This document shows positions 1 to 7,868 of a stretch of DNA of 39,634 nucleotides, one piece after another. The DNA lies in contig NZ_RWIR01000059.1 of NCBI RefSeq assembly GCF_009764265.1, positions 1-39,634 of the forward strand. The letters are read 5' to 3'. This DNA comes from Pseudomonas sp. PB101 (GTDB taxonomy: Bacteria; Pseudomonadota; Gammaproteobacteria; Pseudomonadales; Pseudomonadaceae). A model generated the notes under the pieces. It was not told the DNA's origin, did no database searches, and saw nothing but the letters and a program-made list of their open reading frames with translations. Made by a program: the position numbers and the translations under genes. Each line of letters opens with the position of its first letter. The first letter of the stretch is position 1.

Positions 1-135
1 AGTTCGACTGCGTCGAACGGCGCTGCGCGCCAATCCCCGGATGAACACCTCCACTCAGCCTTCCGAGGGGGCGGGTGGATCAAGATCAAGAGCTGCAGGC
101 GAGCTAACGCTCGGCCTGATGAGTGGTTAAAAGCA
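1..135. repeat. Right half of a long interspersed intergenic repeat (window edge)
   Basis: Non-coding. It begins with the short palindrome GTTCGACtgcGTCGAAC (bases 2-18), which also forms the last bases of the window, and continues with a segment that I recognise as a kind common between genes in fluorescent pseudomonads (GGATGAACACCTCCACTCAG and following). The 3' end of the window carries what looks like the preceding half of the same family. No protein is supported here; the short open frames lack homology to anything I know and a plausible ribosome site. Confidence 0.6.
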
Positions 136-149
136 GTGGGTGTACGCCG

Positions 150-183
150 CTTTTTGCTTTTTGCTTTTTACTTTTTGCTTTTC
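150..183. repeat. Low-complexity CTTTTTG-type tract
   Basis: A T-rich run built of near-identical 7-mer units (ctttttg / cttttta) on the plus strand, in an otherwise GC-rich neighbourhood, between the interspersed repeat and a REP element. It could expand or contract by slippage. No gene overlaps it convincingly. Confidence 0.7.
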
Positions 184-212
184 TGTAGGAGCTGGCTTGC
201 CAGCGATGGCGG
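184..212. repeat. REP-like element (variant)
   Basis: TGTAGGAGCTGGCTTGCCAG followed by CGATGGCGG is a variant of the Pseudomonas REP palindrome whose core is the small inverted repeat CTGGCTTGCCAG. It lies downstream of the curlin operon terminator. Confidence 0.75.
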
Positions 213-281
213 CTTACGAGCCGGCCATTTGCTCCGCACCGATGATGCTGGCCGGGCCGCCGCCGGATTGTTTCCATCAAT

Positions 282-316
282 AAAAAACCGCGACCCCCCT
301 CCGGGGCCGCGGTTTT
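282..316 (-). terminator. Rho-independent terminator of the curlin operon
   Basis: The arms AAAACCGCG (284-292) and CGCGGTTTT (308-316), extended inwards by CCCC/GGGG, form a strong GC-rich hairpin. Read on the minus strand, it is followed by a run of six T. It starts 14 bases after the stop codon of the last curlin gene, so it closes the minus-strand operon. It may also work on the plus strand because the arms are symmetric. Confidence 0.9.
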
Positions 317-329
317 AAGTGTCGCGCTT

Positions 330-1778
330 TTACTGCTGCAGCACGGTTGCCTGGTTGGCCGAGCCATACTGTTGCACGGTAGCGGTCTGGGTCATGCCGC
401 TTTGATCGACGCTGGCGATGTTGCCGGTGCCGCCCTGGGTGACGTAGGCCACGTTCATGGTGTCGGCCTGTTTGACGGTGATCATGTTGTCGCTGCCGTA
501 CACCTGTTCGGTGTAGGCGCGGTTGTTGCTGCCTTCCTGGTTGAACTCGGTGCTGTTGCCTATGCCGCTAGAGCTGCCGATGGCCAGGTTGGTCTCGCCG
601 CGCTGGTCGGAGATCAGGATGTTGTCGCTGCCGTTCTGGTCGAAGTACAGCTCGTTGTACGAATCGGCCTGGCTGATGGTGGTCTTGTTGCCGGTACCGC
701 TCTGGTTCGTCTTGACGATATGGCCAATGCCGTTCTGGGTGAAGTTGGCGATGTTTTCGTGGCCGTTCTGGTTGATGGTCGCACGCTGGTTGCTGCCGAA
801 CTGGCCGCCGGTCTGCGGGCCTTTCCAGTTGCTGGCGTAGACCTTGTTGCCGTCACCTGTGGTGTTGACATTGAGTACCTGGTTCGTGCCGTTCTGGTAG
901 GTGAAATGCACGTTGCTGTTGCCTTGTTGATACAGCGCCAGGGTCGCGTTGGTGGATTCGTACTGGTCGGCATAGATGGCGTTGAGGTTGCCAACCTGCA
1001 TCACCGAAGCCACGTTGTTATCGCCAAAGCTCTGATCGACGATGGTTTCGTTGGTGTTCCCGTATTGGTTGATGGTGGCCTGGCTGGTGACCTGAGTCTC
1101 TTGCCAGACTTCGGTGCCGTTGCCGTTGCCGTACTGGTTGATGTTCAGGTTGCCGCCCTGGCCGTTGCGCTGGTCGCCATAGGCATAGTTGCCGTCGCCG
1201 TTCTGGTTGATGTCCATCCGGGCACCGTTATGGAGTACCTGTTCGGCGGTGCCGTAGTTCTCGTTACCGTGCTGGGTGACCGTCGCCTTGTTGTCGACGC
1301 CCACCTCCGTCTGTTCGATGTTGACCTCGTTGTTGTCACCGAACTGGAAGCTCCTGGCGGATGTGCCGTCCTGGCTGTCCTGGTAGATGAGCGAGAAGTT
1401 GCCGTTGCCTTCCTGTTGCTGCAAGGCTTCGCTGCTGCCCACGCCGATCGACTGGCTGGCATGCACGGAGTTGTACGTGCCGGTCTGCAGTTGATTGATG
1501 GTGCTGCCGTTTTCGAACAGTTGCTCGGCATAACCGGCGTTGTACTGGCCGGACTGGCGCTGGTCGATGGTGCTGGTGGCATTGTCCTGCACCGCCGCGG
1601 CATCGTTGCCCAGACCTTGCTGCTGTTGATTGGCGCTACTGAGCGGGGCCGCGGTCTGCTTCACGTCGGCGATGTTGGCGGTGCCGTCCTGAAACTGATC
1701 GGAAATGCTGTCGTCGGCCATGGCCTGGGCACTGACCATGACGAGGATCGCGGCGGTGAGGGGCGTCAATTTGAACAT
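330..1778 (-). CDS. csgA: Curlin-repeat major fibre subunit (CsgA-like, very long)
   Basis: Secreted protein of 482 aa with an N-terminal signal peptide ending at about residue 21 (AMA/DD) and then only curlin-type units. Roughly twenty repeats of about 22 residues carry the spaced Q-x-G-x-x-N pattern (for example INQYGNGN, INQNGHEN, VDQSG). Such repeats stack as strand-turn-strand units in curli amyloid. E. coli CsgA has five repeats and about 151 residues, so this subunit is about three times longer. It ends on ATVLQQ directly before the terminator. The start ATG is preceded by GGAG at a suitable distance. It follows the shorter curlin gene, matching the csgB-csgA order. Family assignment is firm from the repeats; the role as the major subunit is inferred from size and order. 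Confidence 0.88.
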   Translation of the reverse strand: MFKLTPLTAAILVMVSAQAMADDSISDQFQDGTANIADVKQTAAPLSSANQQQQGLGNDAAAVQDNATSTIDQRQSGQYNAGYAEQLFENGSTINQLQTGTYNSVHASQSIGVGSSEALQQQEGNGNFSLIYQDSQDGTSARSFQFGDNNEVNIEQTEVGVDNKATVTQHGNENYGTAEQVLHNGARMDINQNGDGNYAYGDQRNGQGGNLNINQYGNGNGTEVWQETQVTSQATINQYGNTNETIVDQSFGDNNVASVMQVGNLNAIYADQYESTNATLALYQQGNSNVHFTYQNGTNQVLNVNTTGDGNKVYASNWKGPQTGGQFGSNQRATINQNGHENIANFTQNGIGHIVKTNQSGTGNKTTISQADSYNELYFDQNGSDNILISDQRGETNLAIGSSSGIGNSTEFNQEGSNNRAYTEQVYGSDNMITVKQADTMNVAYVTQGGTGNIASVDQSGMTQTATVQQYGSANQATVLQQ

Positions 1779-1805
1779 GATTGAATCTCCGTATCGTGCA
1801 GTGCT

Positions 1806-2267
1806 TTAGCGATATTGTTTGACCGAAACGCTCATGCCGTTCCCGGACTGGTTCACGGCGCTTTGCAGTCCCGTGCCGGCCTGGTCGATGCTGGCGCTGT
1901 TGTAATTGCCGTTCTGCGAGATCTGGGCGCGGTTTTGGCTGCCTGTCTGGGTAATCGAGGCATCGTTACCGGTACCTTGTTGATTGATCATTGCCATCAA
2001 GTCGCTTCCTTGTTGCAGGATGTAAGCCTCCTGGTTGCTTCCCGACTGGACGATGGTGCCGAGCAACGACTGACCGTTCTGTTGCAGCATCGCGACGTTG
2101 GCCTGGCCGTTCTGGTTGATCAGCGCGTGCTGACCCACCGGTGGTGGCAATTCACCAAGATCGCCACCGGGGCCCAGGTCATCGTTTTCCATCAAATCGT
2201 CGGCGCGCACGCCTGCGCTGCAGCAGAGCAAAAGCAGGCAGAGCAGGGCGGCGGTCGATGTTTTCAT
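1806..2267 (-). CDS. csgB: Curlin-repeat minor subunit / nucleator (CsgB-like)
   Basis: About 153 aa. The start is the ATG at 2267, preceded by AAGGA seven bases upstream; the upstream TTG has no better site. A signal peptide ends near VRADD, followed by an acidic Gly/Pro-rich linker (about residues 25-45) and about five curlin repeats (ALINQNGQANVAMLQQNG type), ending on a basic VKQYR. Length and repeat number match E. coli CsgB, whose C-terminal repeat is also basic and anchors the nucleator to the cell. It sits immediately before the long curlin gene with a 27-base gap. Curlin family membership is clear; the nucleator role is inferred. Confidence 0.85.
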   Translation of the reverse strand: MKTSTAALLCLLLLCCSAGVRADDLMENDDLGPGGDLGELPPPVGQHALINQNGQANVAMLQQNGQSLLGTIVQSGSNQEAYILQQGSDLMAMINQQGTGNDASITQTGSQNRAQISQNGNYNSASIDQAGTGLQSAVNQSGNGMSVSVKQYR

Positions 2268-2327
2268 GGTCTTGTCCTTGGGGTTCAAGCCGGCCCCATC
2301 AACCGACGCGGTCGATGGGGCGCGGGC

Positions 2328-4577
2328 TCAGTTGGCGATCACCGGCACCGTACGCACGGAGCCTTGGGACGAGCTGATCGTGGCGGTCGGGTTCGCCGAC
2401 GGAACCACCGTGGTGATGTTGTTCACCGTCAACCGCCAGCGACCGTTCAGCGGTACGGTGGTGGTGCCCAGCGTCACCAGCCCGGTAGGGGTAGTGACCT
2501 TGATGGTGATGGTGTTGCCGGTGGTCACCGATGAGGTGCCGGCAAAGTCCCAGGTGAAGCGGTTGTTGGAACGGGCGCTCACCGTTGCGGTGGTCACTGC
2601 GAAGGTTTCCGCAGCAGGCCGTGGCGAGACCTGCACCGTGACCGTGGCCGGCGCTGTCGACACGGCGCCGAAGCTGTCCCGGGCGAAGTAGGTGAAGGTC
2701 GTAGTGAAGGCCGTGGTGACGTTGCCCGGTGGGGTGTAAGTGAGCACGGTGCCGTTACTGCTGACGGTGCCGCGATTTACCGGTGGTTGAGTGAAGCTGG
2801 CGACCGCGAGCGGCAGGTTGCCTTCCGGATCGGTGTCGTTGGCCAGCACGCTGATCGGGATTGCCACACCCAGTGTCGTGACGGCATCGGCGACTGCCAC
2901 CGCAGGCCGGTTAGGCGCCACGGTAATGGTCACGGTTGCCGCGGTCGTCGAGGCCAGGCCTTTGACGTCCTGGGCCTTGTAGGTGAAGGTCGCAGTCAGC
3001 GGCGCGTTGACCACGGCAGGAGGGGTGTAGACCACTGCCGCCGTGCCGCTCAATGCCACGGTGCCCTGGCCGGTGGCCGGTGGGGTCAGCGCGGTAATGC
3101 TCAGCGGATTGTTGTTGTCAGGGTCCCTGTCGTTGGCCAGCAGGTTGAGGGTGATCGGCACGCCGAAGCTGGTGCTGCCGGTATCGGCGACGGCGATCGG
3201 TGCCTGATTCGCGCCGGTGTCCGGTGCAGTGCCGACGACAACGACCGGCTCGGTATCACTGCCGCCGGCAGCGGATTTCACCGTGACGGTTGCAGGGGGT
3301 TGGGTCAGCTCAGACACCGTCAGGCGTTGCAGGGTGCCGGATTTCGTCAGCCGTCCGTATCCCTGGGCGACCATGTCCGGTACCACCACTTCGTCTGTGG
3401 AGGTGGCCTCGATCAGCAGGCTGTGGTTGCTCCAGCTGTATTGAGCGGTCTGGATTTTCACCACGTCCGAGAGCTTGCTCGACACCGCTGTCGGCCGGGT
3501 GGTGCCGGCCGGGTTGGTGGCGGTGACCACCACGACCGGAGGCACGGTTCCATTGGTCAGCAGATGCTGGGCGAAGAACGTGCCGTTGTTGTCGCTGACC
3601 ATGGTGGTCTGGCAAGGCGTCACCGGCGGGCCGGGCACCAGGGCGATGCTTTCGCGCAAGCACAGGGTCGAGCCATTGCCGGCTTTGGCGAACACTTCGA
3701 CCCGGGTGTTGTTGCCACCGGTGCCGGCGATGCGCCGGTAGGTGGCACGGCTCATTTCCACAGCGGTTTGTGCGCGGCTGTCGAGCACCTTGCCGGCCAC
3801 GGTGAAGAGGTTGGTCTGGATGGTCCCGGCCGGGCCCTGGATGCGCACGAAGTTGGTGTTGTTGGGGCTGCCGGTCACGGCCTCGGTGAGGTTCGGGTCG
3901 CCGATGAAGGTTTCGACGGCGCCGGTGTCCGGGTTCACCGCGGTGTAGGGGCCGTTGACACTACGCAGGAACGGCCCGAGCGCACCGTTGACTGCACCGG
4001 TGAAAACCCCCGGTGCACCGATGCCGACGTCCCGGGTGATGTTGATCGCACGGCGGCCGGGGGTGGTGACGTTGACCGTTTCCACACCATAGGGGTGGGT
4101 AATGGTGTAGGTCCCGGCAGTAGGAATATTGATCCGCATGCGAATCCGCGCGAAGCTGATCTGGTCGCCATCCAGCGGGTCGCCGCCAGCAAATGCAGCC
4201 TCGATCCCGGCGACATAGGCGTCCATGCCATAGCCGGCGGCATTGTTGGGGATGGTGGTCTCGGCAAGGAACCAGAAGGCTTCGTCCGGCCAGTTATCCG
4301 GGAACACCATCGGCAGGGTGTCATCGAAAATGCCGGGTGTCGGCAGCAGGGTACACATGTAGGCCGGCGGCACACTGGCGCCTACCCGGGTGCTGACGGC
4401 GCGGGACTGGCACAGCTCCATCGACAGCAGATTTTTGTCCTGATACCAGATCGGGAATTTCCCGGTGGCAAAGGTGTAGGGGCCGGGATCGACGGCGGCG
4501 AGTTGCGCGAAGGCACTGCCGGACAGCGATAGAGTCAGTCCCAGGGCGTTGATCGCCAAGCGTGGCCATTTGTTCAT
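2328..4577 (-). CDS. Secreted surface protein with unknown N-terminal domain and Ig/cadherin-like tandem domains
   Basis: About 749 aa. The start at 4577 is chosen because AGGAGG lies five bases before this ATG and a signal peptide (ending SGSAFAQ) follows. Residues of roughly 25-440 are clearly paralogous to the preceding gene: VDPGPY, YMC.L.P.PGIFDDT, DPLDGDQISFARIR, ITHPYGVE, TPGRRAIN.TRD.GIGAP, FLRSVNGPYT, DPNL.EAVTGSP.NTN. After GGSDTEPVVVV come two to three repeats of a bacterial Ig/tandem-95 type (PIAVADTGSTSFGVPI, NLLANDRDPDNNNPLSI) and a final beta-rich domain. Such domains are typical of secreted adhesins. Four cysteines may form disulfides. It is followed by the curlin genes. Function unknown; matrix or adhesion role inferred from context. 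Confidence 0.8.
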   Translation of the reverse strand: MNKWPRLAINALGLTLSLSGSAFAQLAAVDPGPYTFATGKFPIWYQDKNLLSMELCQSRAVSTRVGASVPPAYMCTLLPTPGIFDDTLPMVFPDNWPDEAFWFLAETTIPNNAAGYGMDAYVAGIEAAFAGGDPLDGDQISFARIRMRINIPTAGTYTITHPYGVETVNVTTPGRRAINITRDVGIGAPGVFTGAVNGALGPFLRSVNGPYTAVNPDTGAVETFIGDPNLTEAVTGSPNNTNFVRIQGPAGTIQTNLFTVAGKVLDSRAQTAVEMSRATYRRIAGTGGNNTRVEVFAKAGNGSTLCLRESIALVPGPPVTPCQTTMVSDNNGTFFAQHLLTNGTVPPVVVVTATNPAGTTRPTAVSSKLSDVVKIQTAQYSWSNHSLLIEATSTDEVVVPDMVAQGYGRLTKSGTLQRLTVSELTQPPATVTVKSAAGGSDTEPVVVVGTAPDTGANQAPIAVADTGSTSFGVPITLNLLANDRDPDNNNPLSITALTPPATGQGTVALSGTAAVVYTPPAVVNAPLTATFTYKAQDVKGLASTTAATVTITVAPNRPAVAVADAVTTLGVAIPISVLANDTDPEGNLPLAVASFTQPPVNRGTVSSNGTVLTYTPPGNVTTAFTTTFTYFARDSFGAVSTAPATVTVQVSPRPAAETFAVTTATVSARSNNRFTWDFAGTSSVTTGNTITIKVTTPTGLVTLGTTTVPLNGRWRLTVNNITTVVPSANPTATISSSQGSVRTVPVIAN

Positions 4578-4612
4578 GATGCCTCCTGATGAGGATCTGG
4601 GCATGTGAGCGT

Positions 4613-5959
4613 TCATTGCACGATGACCACTTCTTCGGTATCGCTGCCGCCATTGGCTGACGTCACGCGAACCTGGGCTGGCGGAACCGGGGTGATCCCG
4701 GTGGCCAGGCTTTTCACGGCGCCGTCGCCACTCAGGGCGCCGATGGCAAGACCGGTGCCGGTGGTAGCGGTGAGTACCGGAGGCGACGTTTCATCGCTGG
4801 TCGAGGCCGTGATGCTGATTTGCCCGGTGCTCAGGCTGTACTCGGCCCGTGAGATGGTCACCAGGTCCGTCAGCGGCATGGGCAGGAGGGTCGGCGTGCT
4901 GCTGGCGATGGCCAGGTGGTTGTCGGCGGTCACCTGCAAGGTGCTCGGCAGCGTCGGGTTGTTCGGCGACTGCGCATACCAGTGACCGGTGGTGTTCGCT
5001 TCGGAGAGGTTCAGGACCGGGTTGTTGCTGGTCAGGGTCACGCTGGCCGGTGGCGGCGGGGCCATCACGAACACATCCTGCTGGGCCACCGGCGCGCTGG
5101 CGCCGGCATGTCGAGAGTAGGTGCTGCGTTCGGCGATCACCGGGGTCGGCCGCACTACCGTCGACAACTTTCCGGAAACGGCGAAGAGGGTGGTGCGCAA
5201 GTCCAGGCCATTGGGGCCTTCGATGCGCACGTAGTTGGTGTTGAACGGGCTGCCGGTGACGGCCTCGTTGAGGTTCGGATCGCCGACGAATCTCTCCGCC
5301 TGGCCAGTGGTCGGGTTGGTCTCGGTGTAGGGGCCGTTGACGCTGCGCAGGAACGGTCCGACGTCGCCCTTGAGCGCGCCGTTATAGGTTTTTGGCGCAC
5401 CGATGCCGATGTCCCGGGTCATGTTGATCGCCCGCCGGCCGGGGGTGTCGACGTTGAATACTTCGACGCCGTAGGGGTGGGTGATGACATAGGTGCCGGC
5501 GACGGGCACGTCGATGCGAATACGGATACGGGCGAAGCTGATCTGGTCGCCCTCCAGCGGATCACCGCCACTGAAGGCGGCTTCGAGCGCCGAGACATAG
5601 GTCAGGTCGATGCCTCGGGTGGCATCGACAATGGTCGTTTCGCCTGTGGCCCAGAACGCTTCGTCGGGGAAATTGGTCGGGAAGACCAACGGTTTGGTGT
5701 CGTCGAAAATACCGGGGTTAGGGATCAGCGAACACATGTAAGTCGGGGCGCCCGGCGTGCTGGCAACCCTGGAACTGACAGCCTTTGACAAGCACAGGTC
5801 AAGTGTTCTGCCGTGTGCATCCTGGTACCAGGCGGCGAAATTGCCATTGGCTGGCAGGTAGGGTCCGGGGTCTACGGCAAACAGCGCTGCCTGGGCGATG
5901 CCTTGGGCCAGAGCGGTCACGACCAGGGCGGTCGCGGTTTTGCACAGTAAAGGGTGCAT
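4613..5959 (-). CDS. Secreted protein of unknown family, first gene of the curlin operon
   Basis: 448 aa with a signal peptide (hydrophobic stretch ending IAQAA, about residue 24). It shares the whole N-terminal part of the next gene product (VDPGPY, PGIFDDTKPLVFP, GDQISFARIRIRI, VITHPYGVE, TPGRRAINMTRDIGIGAP, FLRSVNGPYT, DPNLNEAVTGSP) but stops at GGSDTEEVVIVQ, exactly where the paralogue goes on into Ig-like domains. It therefore looks like the short form of a duplicated pair. It is the promoter-proximal gene, about 50 bases behind a sigma54-type promoter. I do not recognise the family by name. A shaft, assembly factor or coat of the fibre are possibilities, but none is shown by the sequence. 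Confidence 0.78.
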   Translation of the reverse strand: MHPLLCKTATALVVTALAQGIAQAALFAVDPGPYLPANGNFAAWYQDAHGRTLDLCLSKAVSSRVASTPGAPTYMCSLIPNPGIFDDTKPLVFPTNFPDEAFWATGETTIVDATRGIDLTYVSALEAAFSGGDPLEGDQISFARIRIRIDVPVAGTYVITHPYGVEVFNVDTPGRRAINMTRDIGIGAPKTYNGALKGDVGPFLRSVNGPYTETNPTTGQAERFVGDPNLNEAVTGSPFNTNYVRIEGPNGLDLRTTLFAVSGKLSTVVRPTPVIAERSTYSRHAGASAPVAQQDVFVMAPPPPASVTLTSNNPVLNLSEANTTGHWYAQSPNNPTLPSTLQVTADNHLAIASSTPTLLPMPLTDLVTISRAEYSLSTGQISITASTSDETSPPVLTATTGTGLAIGALSGDGAVKSLATGITPVPPAQVRVTSANGGSDTEEVVIVQ

Positions 5960-6018
5960 GAGTATTCCCTCTATCGAAGTACCTGCCCCTTGGGGATGGG
6001 TCAGTTGGCTGGGAAGTT

Positions 6019-6034
6019 GGCAACTTCCATACCA
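6019..6034 (-). promoter_or_regulatory. Sigma54 (-24/-12) promoter of the curlin operon
   Basis: On the minus strand TGGTATGGAAGTTGCC has GG and GC separated by exactly ten bases, with TTGC at -12, close to the consensus TGGCAC-N5-TTGCW. The predicted start is near 6008, giving a leader of about 50 bases before the ATG at 5959. Enhancer-like dyads lie 90-160 bases upstream. Confidence 0.72.
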
Positions 6035-6122
6035 ATGCGCGAAAACGCCCGTAAGAGGCCCGGAATACGGGCGTTGGCGCAGTCGCGGCCGATAGACCGG
6101 GAAGTAATCAAACGGGCGGTTG

Positions 6123-6178
6123 TCCCCAACATTGGGGGTGATGGGGACGCAGGGGCGGGTGGGGAATCAAAGTCCCCA
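6123..6178. promoter_or_regulatory. Cluster of TCCCCA/TGGGGA half-sites, candidate enhancer (UAS) for the response regulator
   Basis: Contains the dyad TCCCCA-ACAT-TGGGGG (6123-6138), another half-site TGGGGA (6142-6147), and an inverted pair TGGGGA-N7-TCCCCA (6160-6178). The same dyad occurs at 7702-7717 and 32938-32953. The cluster lies between the divergent curlin operon and the first kinase gene, at the distance usual for sigma54 activators from the promoter at 6034-6019. A further CCCCTTGGGG palindrome sits in the leader (5986-5995). Binding is inferred. Confidence 0.65.
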
Positions 6179-6239
6179 GATTCGGGCAAACGGCCATGAG
6201 TGGGCTATAAACCTATAGGGGGTAACCGGGAACGTGTTC

Positions 6240-7685
6240 ATGACCACGATCGCAAAAGTGTTTGCGAACAAAAGCGAGGTCCGCTTGAAAGCGCGCAAGC
6301 AGCCGTTCGATCTGCTGCGCTGGTTTTCGCTGATCAGCATGGCGGTGATCGGCACGGTGGCAGTGGCGCTGGGGGCGGTGTCCACGCGGTTCGTGATTAC
6401 CGAAAGCGTGCAGCGCGATGCGCTGTTGACCTCACAATTCGTTCAGGCGATCGCCACGGCCGAAGTGCGCCATGTGTCCATTCCCCACGTCAGGACCATG
6501 GGCGAGTTGCTCGACCCGCGAACAGACAAGGACTTTACTGACGTCGACCCGCTGGCCCGCGCCAGTGCCCGTGGTGAGTTCCTCGACCATATCGAAAATC
6601 TGCCTGACGTGATCCTCGCCAATATCTATGCCCCCGACCGCATGGTGATCTGGTCGACCAATCCGTCCCTGATGGGTACCACTATTCGTGACGATGAAGA
6701 CCTCGAGCGGGCATTCCACTCGAAGACGTCCGTGTCGACCGGTTATCACGATGTGGACAAGGCCCGCAAAGAGCAGAAGTTCGTCGTGCCCCCCAAATAC
6801 CTCTTCATCGAAAATTACATTCCCCTGTTCGGCGCCGATGGCAAGACCGTCACGGCGATGGTGGAGATCTACAAGGAACCGCAGGACCTTATCAACCGCA
6901 TGGAGCGCGGCCTGGTGCTGATCTGGCTGGCAACCGCCCTGGGTGGCGGTCTGATTTACCTGGGCCTGTACTGGATCGTGCGGCGAGCGGCGAACCTGCT
7001 GGCGGAGCAGCAGCAGCAATTGATCACCAACGAAACCTTTGTCGCGCTGGGGGAGATGTCCTCGGCGGTCGCCCACAGTCTGCGCAATCCGCTGGCGAAC
7101 ATCCGTTCCAGCGCCGAGCTGGCGGTTGAGTTCGACGACGGACCGGCGCACGACAACATCAACAACATCATCGGTCAGGTCGATCGCATGTCCAATTGGG
7201 TACGCGAGTTGCTGCAGTCCCTGCGACCGCTCAATGACGAGGCTGAACCGGTGAACCTGGTGGCGGCACTGCATGACAGCCTGCTGGCTTACGAGCAGCA
7301 GATCGCCAAGGCCAGGGTCAACGTGGTGTTCGAGCATGACCAGACGCCCATGGTCCTGAGCCAGCACGTGCAACTGACGCAGATCCTCAACAGCCTGCTG
7401 TCCAACGCGGTGGAAGCCATGGACAGGGGCGGTACGCTGACCATCCGCATCGAGCCGCGCGAGGCCCAGCGTGTCAGCGTGACGGTGAGCGATACCGGCA
7501 TAGGCATGAACGAAGAACAGCGCACCATGGCCTTCCGGCCGTTCTTCACCACCAAGCAGGGCGGGCTGGGCGTCGGCCTGGTGCTGGTCAAGCGGATCAT
7601 GGAGCGATTTGGCGGTGTGGTGACCCTCGATAGCCGTGAAGGCGAGGGCACCACGGTCCGCCTGGCGTTTATGCTGGTCCCCTGA
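6240..7685 (+). CDS. Membrane sensor histidine kinase (first of two paralogues)
   Basis: About 481 aa from the ATG at 6240, which has GGGAA eight bases upstream; a GTG at 6234 is in frame but badly spaced. Transmembrane segments at about residues 28-50 and 226-248 enclose a periplasmic sensor region of about 170 residues. The H-box is AVAHSLRNPLANIRSS with the phospho-acceptor His near 279. The ATPase domain has an N-box (ILNSLLSNAVEAM), DTGIGM and GGLGVGL. It is highly similar over its full length to the kinase at 9132-10625 (LLRWFSL, EFLDHIE.LPD, ENYIP.F, VEIYKEP, GEMSSAVAHSLRNPLANIRSSAEL). It has no response regulator of its own next to it and presumably feeds the regulator at 10594. Signal unknown. 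Confidence 0.9.
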   Translation: MTTIAKVFANKSEVRLKARKQPFDLLRWFSLISMAVIGTVAVALGAVSTRFVITESVQRDALLTSQFVQAIATAEVRHVSIPHVRTMGELLDPRTDKDFTDVDPLARASARGEFLDHIENLPDVILANIYAPDRMVIWSTNPSLMGTTIRDDEDLERAFHSKTSVSTGYHDVDKARKEQKFVVPPKYLFIENYIPLFGADGKTVTAMVEIYKEPQDLINRMERGLVLIWLATALGGGLIYLGLYWIVRRAANLLAEQQQQLITNETFVALGEMSSAVAHSLRNPLANIRSSAELAVEFDDGPAHDNINNIIGQVDRMSNWVRELLQSLRPLNDEAEPVNLVAALHDSLLAYEQQIAKARVNVVFEHDQTPMVLSQHVQLTQILNSLLSNAVEAMDRGGTLTIRIEPREAQRVSVTVSDTGIGMNEEQRTMAFRPFFTTKQGGLGVGLVLVKRIMERFGGVVTLDSREGEGTTVRLAFMLVP

Positions 7686-7701
7686 AAACGGGGATGAACT
7701 A

Positions 7702-7717
7702 TCCCCATTATTGGGGA
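7702..7717. promoter_or_regulatory. Dyad TCCCCA-N4-TGGGGA, candidate enhancer for the Sco/kinase/regulator operon
   Basis: TCCCCATTATTGGGGA has perfect six-base arms around four bases. It is preceded by an extra CGGGGA half-site (7689-7694). It lies about 110 bases upstream of the -24 element at 7812, a usual position for a sigma54 enhancer, and matches the dyads at 6123 and 32938. Confidence 0.65.
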
Positions 7718-7811
7718 AATCCCGGCCAAATACCCACCCTTGTATCCCATTGATGTTGATAAGCCATTGTTTTATCGATAGTTAATACTTTGTATAAAAC
7801 AGTTCCAAAAC

Positions 7812-7827
7812 TGGCGAGTTCCTTGCA
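7812..7827 (+). promoter_or_regulatory. Sigma54 (-24/-12) promoter upstream of the Sco1-cytochrome c gene
   Basis: TGGCGAGTTCCTTGCA: TGGC at -24 and a perfect TTGCA at -12, with ten bases between GG and GC. The predicted start is near 7838, about 30 bases before the gene. Confidence 0.75.
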
Positions 7828-7868
7828 GTCCCCCCATCACCCCCTTCACGACATCGAGGCGGCAGGTG

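Noticed and set aside
372..1784. Long plus-strand open frame antisense to the long curlin gene
   Set aside because: It mirrors the repetitive GC-rich codons of the curlin gene; valine/alanine-rich without domains, and the minus-strand product is unmistakable.
2787..4532. 581-residue plus-strand open frame antisense to the Ig-like protein
   Set aside because: Arg/Gly/His-rich shadow composition typical of antisense frames in high-GC DNA; no domain or signal.
6192..6205. Possible sigma54 promoter for the first kinase (GG-N10-GC)
   Set aside because: Only the GG and GC agree; the TT before GC and most of the -24 box are missing.
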